Positions 9,241 through 15,000 of a stretch of 15,000 bases of DNA are shown in pieces. How positions within the stretch are numbered: position 1 is the first letter of the stretch; the number at the start of each line of letters is the position of its first letter. The translations under genes and the position numbers were made by a program. Under the pieces are notes generated by a model. The model made no database searches. It had not been told where the DNA came from and was given only the letters and a program-made list of their open reading frames with translations. The stretch comes from Actinidia chinensis (lineage: Eukaryota; Streptophyta; Magnoliopsida; Ericales; Actinidiaceae), in assembly GCA_009663005.1 (NCBI GenBank), contig CM018907.1:5424197-5439196 (forward strand), in the 5' to 3' direction.

Positions 9241-10195
9241 TGTAATATTGTGGTGGGGTCATGATTAGGAACTTGCTCGTGATTGTTACCAACATAAAGA
9301 GTTATGGGTGAAGGAGATGTTGATAGAGACAAGGATGGTTGCAAGATTGATGTGTGGTTATGATACAAAGTAGTACGCAAGTTGTGGAAGTCATGAACAT
9401 TGAGATTCAAGCGAAAGGTTTGGTTAGGGAGTGCCAGACCATTTAGATTTTCCATAGTGACAAAGGGTGGTGGATAAGGACCAAATTGAAAAGTAGCTAT
9501 CCAAGAGTAATTAATGGGAATTAGATGAGAAATTTGAGATGTTTGGGAAATTGGAGTTGCAGTTGGATGAAGGGTAAATTCTTGGGCTCCTCCTCGATTT
9601 TGTCTTTCCTCCCAATTGTAATTGTTGTTGGGTTTTCGGTGACTATAATTTTGGATGTTGTTAGTGGCTTGTGTGCGTATAGCATACTCTATGGAACTCA
9701 AAGAGTAGTGACTATCTCTCTAGCCTCAATTATATTTTGAAGCCTTTCTTTGTATGGCCTAGTAATTTGAAGCCTTCTTCTACTTGTTTTTTGTGTTGTG
9801 GTGGTTGTTGGGATCGTATCCCTCACTACTAGTCAACATGATTTGATGACCAAATTTGATAAATTTTGGTGGGTAGGAATTAATTCATCTCCATTAATCA
9901 AGCGGGGGATTATAATTTATGGGATCGTTGAAGTATCTTAAGGAAGTTAGCTACTCGTCTATGAATGTAAGCATGAGAGAGCCAAGACTCTTCTTTCAAA
10001 TTTTCTATTTCCACAAATCCCTTGCTTTCTATCCTTGAAGATCTACCTCTTTTTCTCTATTTGTATTTCTTTTGCAATCACTCAAAATTTATGCATTCTT
10101 CTAATAGAAATGGGGTGGGTGGTGGAAATTCTGTCAATTGGGTAGATGGTGATCTCGTCCTTTTGTGTATATATTTGTTTTGCTGAGACACTAGT
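9241..10195 (-). pseudogene. Minus-strand pseudogene copy, with a 160-codon open stretch
   Basis: Read on the minus strand, this copy runs N- to C-terminal from about 10170 to 9241. Blocks in order: SPSTQL and FPPPTPFLLEEC (about 10155-10090), then two stops (TGA and TAG), GRSSRIESKGFVEIENLKEE and AYIHRRVANFLKIL (10047-9910, ending in TAA), RPYKERLQN (9760-9734) then a degraded EAREIVTTL, and a 160-codon open frame (9701-9219). That frame has YNWEE (residues 28-32), a FQFGPYPPPF stretch (71-80), and an Asn/Leu-rich part with LPNQTFRLNLN (91-101) and a Ser/Pro-rich tail; its last seven or so codons run past the junction into the other copy's antisense. Internal stops show it is a pseudogene or an old, partly exonic remnant. 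Codons fit the left copy wherever both are readable, so the ancestor was protein-coding. Confidence 0.7.
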
Positions 10196-11070
10196 ATAAG
10201 AATGTATGCGGCAAACCGGAGATCTCCTGAGTGTTATTAATACGTATAGCTTCCCTACAGCCAATTTTGATTTTTTGGTGCTTTGGAACATAGAGGTTGT
10301 TACGATTTTATTACTTGTACATTAATAAGTGTTTGGATTGAGAGGCTTTTTTTAATATGAGTGTTTCCCTGCGCTGCCTAAGAGCCAGGACACCGGAAAA
10401 CGCCTAAGCATTTAGTCTATTGGATTATAGGTGGTTTGGTCTGTCAGTGATGGGGCAACCACCAAAGCCAGTTGAGTTCAAAATTAGATTCAACGACGAC
10501 CTATGCTAGTATGCTTCCTGTATTGTACAAATGTAATGAATGAACCGTTGGACTGAAATTCAGTACATTATGGAGGAACAAACAATTATTAAACTACTGA
10601 CTTTTCAATTTAAATTTTAATCAGCTAGTTTACAATCAACTAGCTAATATGCACAGATTTTCCTTTTCAAAAATTAAAGTGAGGCCAAACAACTTAATAT
10701 ACAAATGATAAATTTTTACTAAACAGAATCCCACAAGGTTGGATCAAATTGGCAACGGACCTCTCGTTTAGTTGTAAATTTTACTAACATGTATTGATTC
10801 TATAAATTCTATCATTGCTTTCTAAGTCCCTTGCATCCAAGATATTTGTTTTCACTAGGTCCAAGAGTCAATGTAGTTACTCTGATATATCGTTATAGTG
10901 TGTTTAATTTTTAACCTTTAAAATACCGCTCTATATTGTTTTCATATCTGTTTAATTGCTTTTAAACTCGTTCAATCACCATTTGCCTCGGACAATTCAC
11001 ACCCCTTACAGTTACATCTTCTTGATCTACTATGGATATAGCTCATTGACGTGCTCGCTTAATACATTGC
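10196..11070. other. Noncoding stretch, no gene recognised
   Basis: No convincing frame is present. The first part lies upstream of the minus-strand pseudogene copy and would be its promoter side, but no clear TATA and start arrangement is seen. 10370-10420 is GC-richer (CTGCGCTGCCTAAGAGC, AAAACGCCTAAGC) without an identifiable origin. Confidence 0.4.
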
Positions 11071-11075
11071 AACTA

Positions 11076-11294
11076 GGGCTATGTTTGGCACCAGTTTTTT
11101 TTAGTTTTTTTTTGGTATTTTTGCTTGAAATAAGCAAAAAAAAAAACAATCAGAGTTAGTTTTTTTGTTTTTTTGTTTTTTTGTAGTTTTAGTTAAAATA
11201 AAATCATAAAAGCAAAAAAAAAAAAAAAATTGGTCTTTTTAGGTAGGGGCAAGCTAAAAAAACTTGCTGTTTTAAAAATATTACCAAACGGAGC
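11076..11294. mobile_element. Small MITE-like element with 'GTTTGG' termini
   Basis: The left end GGGCTATGTTTGGCACC and the complement of the right end GCTCCGTTTGGTAATA share GTTTGG at equal distance from the ends. The interior is built of A- and T-runs and contains a perfect hairpin TTTTTGCTT-GAAAT-AAGCAAAAA (11118-11140) and another, GCAAG...CTTGC (about 11250-11268). Short hairpin-rich elements starting near '(G)GNTNNGTTTGG' are very common in eudicots. No target duplication was resolved. Confidence 0.55.
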
Positions 11295-11587
11295 AAAAAT
11301 CCCCAAAAACAAAATGAACATGGGTTTCTTACTGATTATATGCTACCTTTATCTCTAACTCTACGCTTAGAGTTGCATTTTGACGTAGGAGATTAAAGGA
11401 CAAGCGATGTGCATGAGTAGCGGATAAAGAGTGAAATAGAAGGGGAAAAAATAACCTTGAGGGAACTGAAAAATGGAATTTATGACTTGAAAACAGAGCA
11501 GAAGTGTGATTCCTTCTGTTTATGGTTCCATTTGGATGACATCGTCATCCCACTTTTGACGGTTTAGGAAACCAAAGTTTCATTCTC

Positions 11588-11800
11588 TGTTTATGGCACA
11601 CCCCAAAACCACTTAGTTTCACTGTGTTAGTGGATTATTTTATGGTTATTATTTTGTTATTAGAAATAAGGGTAGAATAGGAATTTATTGCCTTTGTCAT
11701 TAGGACGTAGTTAAGCTTTTTATCTTTCTCTGTAGGATTATTCTAAAATTTTATGAAACCCTAGCCGCGGTTGTCTCTATGTTTCTTGTTGGCATTCTCA
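11588..11800 (+). repeat. 5' LTR of the TRIM-like element
   Basis: TGTTTATGG at the start, ATTCTCA at the end. It lacks part of the 5' half present in LTR2 (about 45 bp shorter). Confidence 0.65.
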
Positions 11801-11801
11801 C

Positions 11802-11812
11802 TGGTATCAGGC
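11802..11812 (+). promoter_or_regulatory. Primer-binding site, initiator-Met tRNA type
   Basis: TGGTATCAGGC lies one base past the LTR1 CA end. Plant copia and TRIM elements typically have TGGTATCAGAGC here. Confidence 0.65.
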
Positions 11813-12180
11813 ATTGATCCTGATGGGCCTCGCATCCTAGATTGCATGAAAGGAAGTAATCTCTTACAAGCTTTTGCCGGATGCCAGGGGCGGTGTTGTG
11901 TGCCCCGAAAAAAAAAATTTCGGGTTGGTGGTACCATTGCTTTGTTTTTTTAGATCGTAGTTGACAGGATACAGTTTTTGCATCTATGTTTTTTTTTTTA
12001 GATCGAATATTCTCTAGTTGATTGGGATTCTAGTATTATTATTTTTTTTTTACGGCAAGGCTGTGGAACGGGCGGATTCACTTTCAGCCTATCAGCACGA
12101 GATTGGATGGAAAGAAGTACTTCGTATTGGAGTTATGTTATGAAGAAATTTTTTGAAGGAAAAAAAAAAATGTGGGGGTA

Positions 12181-12440
12181 TGTTGTGGCACCATGGGTCA
12201 ACCTACAGATCGCGATGATGAAAAATGCAGAAGAACAAGTTAGAAGTTGGGATGTCAATACTTCCCCAAATTAGATTATATTTATGTTTAGTTATTTTGT
12301 TTTAGAAAGTAAGGGTAGATAGTAATTTATTACCTTTGTTATTAGGGTTATTTAAACTCTTTTTATTCTTTTCTTGTATTATATTCTGAAATTATGCAAA
12401 CCCTAACCTCTTTTTCTCTATGTTCTTTGTATTCAACACA
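12181..12440 (+). repeat. 3' LTR of the TRIM-like element
   Basis: Starts TGTTGTGGCACC directly after the purine tract and ends in ...TTCAACACA; the exact last base is uncertain by 2 bp because CACA offers two CA ends. Confidence 0.6.
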
Positions 12441-12679
12441 ACTAATCTAAAACCTCTAGCAAAGTGGCTTCTTTCTCTCCGTTGGATCGTTTCATAAGTG
12501 GTCCGCAATCTAAAAATAAAAACATCTATAAGATCGTAGAGGGAACCCTGGTTAGAGGATATGAATCCTGGAATCAGTCACGTAAGAATATTATAAAATA
12601 TCAAAATAAAAAAATTTGAAAATTTATTTATTGTTTGTATTTGTTCGGTTAATGTAGATTGAGAAACTATGGCTGCCAA
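12441..12679. other. Short noncoding gap between two LTR-type elements
   Basis: AT-rich sequence without a readable frame. If the minus-strand LTR at 12680-13340 is a 5' LTR, this would be the remaining start of its internal region. TTGGCAGCC, read on the minus strand from 12679, resembles a degenerate primer-binding site. Confidence 0.35.
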
Positions 12680-13340
12680 TGTGTTAGCTCCAAAAAGATT
12701 ATGAATATGTTTGGTAGAACTTTGGAATGAGGAAACCCAACAAGCAAAATGCCCTCTGTAAGCTCGGTATTTCGTGGGACCGGTGACCAAGGAATAAGAA
12801 CGAGAATAAACGTTACCGACCGAGGTGAGGCTGAGGCTGCTCTAAATTCCACATCGTGGAGATGAGATCGATGTGAATAAACTAGACAGAGTAGAGCAAG
12901 AAAAGCATAGAGTTAGGCTCAGAGAGTGAGAATACAATTACCCTCTTCTGGTGGATGGAGAACGGTCTTTTATAGATGAAAATTTACAGTCGTACGAGAA
13001 GATCACGGAGTAATCATTGGGCAGTCAAGTATGAAAGGCGTGGCCGAGGATTTCGAAGTAAAAGGAGAAGAATGCCAAATGGAGGTAGTACCGTGAATAT
13101 ATGAGACTTGATGGAGATAGAGTCTCAAGATCATCTCATAGTGACTGGTAAGATAGATGTGGCGACATGAAATTGGCGAGGTAAAATCCCATGGAATATG
13201 TGGATGACATTTCAGAAAATCCGAGCTTAACGAATTGATCACATCAGATAAGGCGGCATAATTATGGTGATGTGCTTATTTCAGTAGATGAACTTGGTAA
13301 CTTGCTTACTTCATAGTGAAGATTGTACTCCTCATCAACA
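12680..13340 (-). mobile_element. Probable gypsy-type LTR remnant, minus strand
   Basis: Read on the minus strand, the segment begins TGTTGATGAGGAG (13340 downward) and ends GCTAACACA (12680), giving TG...CA ends and a length of 661 bp, usual for a plant LTR. A good TATA box, CTATAAAAG (12976-12968), is followed by a GC-richer stretch with CTCACTCTCTGAGCC, like the transcribed part of plant gypsy LTRs. The next bases, TTGGCAGCC, could be a mutated version of the common TTGGCGCC primer site. There is no second LTR in the window and no flanking duplication, so this could be a solo or truncated LTR. Open frames here (79 codons at 13003-13242, 70 codons at 12578-12790) match no known family. Confidence 0.45.
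12968..12976 (-). promoter_or_regulatory. TATA box of the LTR remnant
   Basis: CTATAAAAG on the minus strand, placed roughly in the middle of the putative LTR, where a U3/R boundary would be expected. Confidence 0.45.
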
Positions 13341-13847
13341 TCAAATTGTTTTGTGAATTTCGTAGAGACGTTAGTATAATTTATTATAGTGTTTTATATG
13401 GAAGGAAGTAAAGAATGTGTAACTGTTTGTTTTTATTTGAAAGATTAATATTAATAAATTGCTTTGATTTTTTAAAATATAAAATTGATTTTTATAAAAT
13501 TGATTAACGAAATAACACTATAAATATAAATACAGGCAAATTTGAGGATTTTTTTTAAAAAAAATGATATAACATTGTTTTTAAAATTAGAATTAAACCT
13601 TGATGTTAATGGCTCTATTTAAGCAATTGATAGGTCATTTTCTATTCTGGACCTGGGGGTGTAAATTCTCATAAAAACATGCCGAAGTGGGATTCTCTCT
13701 TAAAGAGGTTAGTATATATAGTGTATCGGAAGGCGTGCACCTATGTTTTCTTAAAAAAATTAAATTGATATGTGTGCCTACATCAACACATTTCTTTCAA
13801 AAAAGAATTGTCATGGGCTAGCCTAAAAGTAGGCCATTCATTTTTTT
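13341..13847. other. AT-rich noncoding stretch, nothing recognised
   Basis: No frame or repeat of note is present. TATATATAGTG at about 13713-13723 is TATA-like, but no coding sequence follows. Confidence 0.4.
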
Positions 13848-14667
13848 AGGGTTAACTATACTTTACCCCATTAAAATATTGATTAATTCCCCCATTAGCT
13901 CTCAGCTTATTGAATTTGTTGCCATTAAGGTCGTCTACTAACTCTATCGAACAGAAAATGACAAGTGTCACCCATGTCGATAATGAAATCAATTTCAATT
14001 TTTCGAAACCCATACCTTAACCCAAACCATAAAGCCCAATTAAATTTCCTAACCCTAACCTAAATGCCCCTTCTATCCTATCCCCAAACACAATGCGGTA
14101 CCCAGTGCCATTGCTTCAAATCACCGCCGCCACGGACCCACCATCACTACCACCCAAAAAGAGATCCAAACCACTTCCTCCAGTTAAACAAGAGAGAGAC
14201 TAGCAAACTAGAGAGAGATCAGATGCAATAAACTCTATAGCGACGGTGATGATTATAACGTTAACGATACAAACGAGACAACTTCATCTCTCTCTTTGTG
14301 CTCTTGTAGACTCGGTGACGAGAGCAACGAACCCGGTGAGGAGACAACGCAATGACGAAGAGACTTCATCTCTCTCTCTTTATATTATCTCATATTTCTG
14401 TGCGAGACAGTGAGCAACAGCGGCGGCGGTTTAATTACGACAATTTGGGTTAGGATTTGGATTTGGGTAAGGATCTGGGAGGAAATGGGTAAAGAATTTG
14501 TGCGGAGCCTACTTGATAAACTCTATCTACAAAGTTAGACAGAGTTAGTAATTAGTTCTGATTGTAAACTATTCAATGCATTGAGGGTCGATGTAGAAAA
14601 ATGTTTAGTTAGAGAGCTAAAGTGAAAATCGGTTAATACTTTATCGGGACAAAGTGTCGTTAACCCT
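13848..14667. mobile_element. MITE / nonautonomous DNA transposon with inverted termini over 50 bp
   Basis: The left terminus (AGGGTTAACTATACTTTACCCC...) and the complement of the right terminus (AGGGTTAACGACACTTTGTCCC...) match over about 55 bp, through TTAGCTCTC (13895-13903 and the complement near 14612-14620). The interior has mirrored C-rich and G-rich parts (CCTAACCCTAACCTAAATG at 14049-14067 against GGGTTAGGATTTGGATTTGG at 14447-14466; ACCGCCGCC at 14122-14130 against GGCGGCGGT at 14422-14430), so the whole element can fold back. 'GGGTTAACTNCACTTTACCCC' termini are widespread in plant MULE-like MITEs. No transposase frame is present. The flanks are T-rich and do not show a clean 9-bp duplication. 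GA-rich stretches occur at about 14191-14220. Confidence 0.8.
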
Positions 14668-14810
14668 CTTTTTTCCCCTATAGTGATAAAATCACATAAA
14701 TATAATTATTAAGCAATTTTAATTTTATCACGAATAAAATGCTAACCACTGGCCAGCCGCGAACGTGAAATGGTCACCATTTTTCCTTTTAATTCGATTC
14801 GTTGGCTTAT

Positions 14811-15000
14811 TTATGAGGATGTGGTGGGACCGCCTGCAAAGGAGTGAGTGAGGTGATGTGTGAGGGTGAAATCCCGGGCTTCTTGACATTCAAGTAGAGG
14901 TGCTGACAGTGATGACACGTGTGTTGATTGAGAGTTGCAAAGTGGGAGGAACAACGAATGCACGAAATTAGGCAGCGCACGTTCCCTGCCCACAAGCCTT
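14811..15000 (-). promoter_or_regulatory. Promoter-like block, diverged inverted copy of the one at 1945-2130; cut by window end
   Basis: Read on the minus strand from 15000, the order GGGCAGGGAACGTGCGCTGCCTAATTTC, TTGCAACT, ACACGTGTCATCACTGTCAGCACC, TTTGCAGGCG parallels the plus-strand block at 1945-2130. Spacing is conserved: 46 bp from GAACGTG to GCAACT in both, and 91 bp from CACGTG to the end of TTTGCAGGCG in both; between those spans this copy is 19 bp shorter. CACGTGTC (14921-14914) is an ABRE-type G-box. ATAAATAAG (minus strand, about 14814-14806) is a weak TATA candidate. Two 60-62-codon frames here are incidental, because the indel pattern between copies is not codon-like. The block points toward the minus-strand pseudogene at 10195-9241. 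Confidence 0.55.

Larger units (their letters stand above)
8574..10195. repeat. Long inverted repeat (convergent gene copies), stem about 640 bp
   Basis: The left arm (8574-9240) pairs with the right arm (about 9506-10195) in inverted orientation; 9241-9505 is the single-copy centre. Anchors: TCTCAG-AAAACA (8582 against the complement near 10180), ATCACCAT (8615 against 10153), CCACCACCCACC (8643-8654), ATGCATAAA (8672), GTAGATC(C/T)TCAAGG (8728-8741), TTGAAAGAAGAG (8774-8785), GCTAACTTCCT (8827-8837), ATCAAATTTGGTCATCAA (8902-8919) with CATGTTGACTAGTA (8922-8935), ATCCCAACAACC, and AGAATTTACCC (9181-9191). By eye, conserved segments are well over 70 percent identical, with indels between them. 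An RNA across it would form a long imperfect hairpin. Confidence 0.85.
11588..12440 (+). mobile_element. TRIM-like LTR retrotransposon (short, noncoding)
   Basis: Two diverged direct repeats, LTR1 (11588-11800) and LTR2 (12181 to about 12440), flank an internal region of about 380 bp with no coding capacity. LTR1 starts TGTTTATGGCACACC and LTR2 starts TGTTGTGGCACC. Both contain AAGGGTAGA, AATTTATTNCCTTTGT(C/T)ATTAGG, AAACCCTA and CTCTATGTT, and both end in CA. Directly after LTR1, TGGTATCAGGC (11802-11812) matches the usual plant primer site for initiator-Met tRNA (TGGTATCAGAGC) apart from small changes. A purine-rich tract ending TGTGGGGG (12155-12178) stands just before LTR2. The size and lack of genes fit the TRIM class. 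No 5-bp target duplication was found, and the LTRs are clearly diverged, so insertion is old. Confidence 0.7.

Noticed and set aside
10082..10291. 69-codon minus-strand frame upstream of the minus-strand pseudogene
   Set aside because: It is in a different frame from the one conserved between the two copies, so it is likely a shadow.
14049..14067. Telomere-like CCTAACCCTAACCTAAATG
   Set aside because: Only about two imperfect units; it lies within the fold-back element and is mirrored by its other half.
14807..14995. 60- and 62-codon minus-strand frames
   Set aside because: They overlap the promoter-like block; similarity to the left block reflects DNA homology, not a conserved reading frame.

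Overview
The window looks like nuclear, intergenic DNA of a flowering plant, most likely a eudicot. It is AT-rich, has no long open frame and no intact conventional gene, and carries many decayed transposon remnants: MITE-like elements with inverted termini, an LTR pair with a plant initiator-Met tRNA primer site, and microsatellites. No tRNA, rRNA, CRISPR, bacterial operon or organellar gene was recognised. The species cannot be fixed by eye.

Layout. 288-855 is a tandem duplication of a unit of about 283 bp. 1847-2273 is a GC-richer, promoter-like block with RY and ACGTG motifs and a TATA box, but no gene directly after it. 2290-5770 is mostly noncoding, with two short hairpins and one MITE-like element (3780-4465). 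5779-6273 resembles a hAT-type MITE. 6396-6428 is a (GA)n microsatellite. 6998-7058 holds two identical short hairpins. 7366-7602 holds a TATA box and a 50-codon ORF of doubtful reality.

The most notable part is 8574-10195. It contains two diverged copies of the same plant protein-coding gene facing each other tail to tail: a plus-strand copy (8574-9240) and a minus-strand copy (9241-10195). Both are broken, but aligned frames share peptide blocks (ESKG..E.ENLKEE, AYI, ANFLK, YKERL, IVT.LKFH, EFT). The minus-strand copy keeps a 160-codon open stretch. A transcript crossing both could fold into a stem of about 640 bp with a loop of about 265 bases.

The right third has a hairpin-rich MITE-like element (11076-11294), a TRIM-like LTR element (11588-12440), a probable minus-strand gypsy-type LTR (12680-13340), a MITE with inverted termini of more than 50 bp (13848-14667), and at the right edge (14811-15000, minus strand) a second diverged copy of the promoter-like block at 1945-2130.

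Taken together, the promoter-like block at the left points right toward the plus-strand gene copy, and its homologue at the right edge points left toward the minus-strand copy. This suggests, as inference, an old inverted duplication of a whole gene with its upstream region, later expanded by transposon insertions and decayed to pseudogenes. It could be a source of double-stranded RNA.
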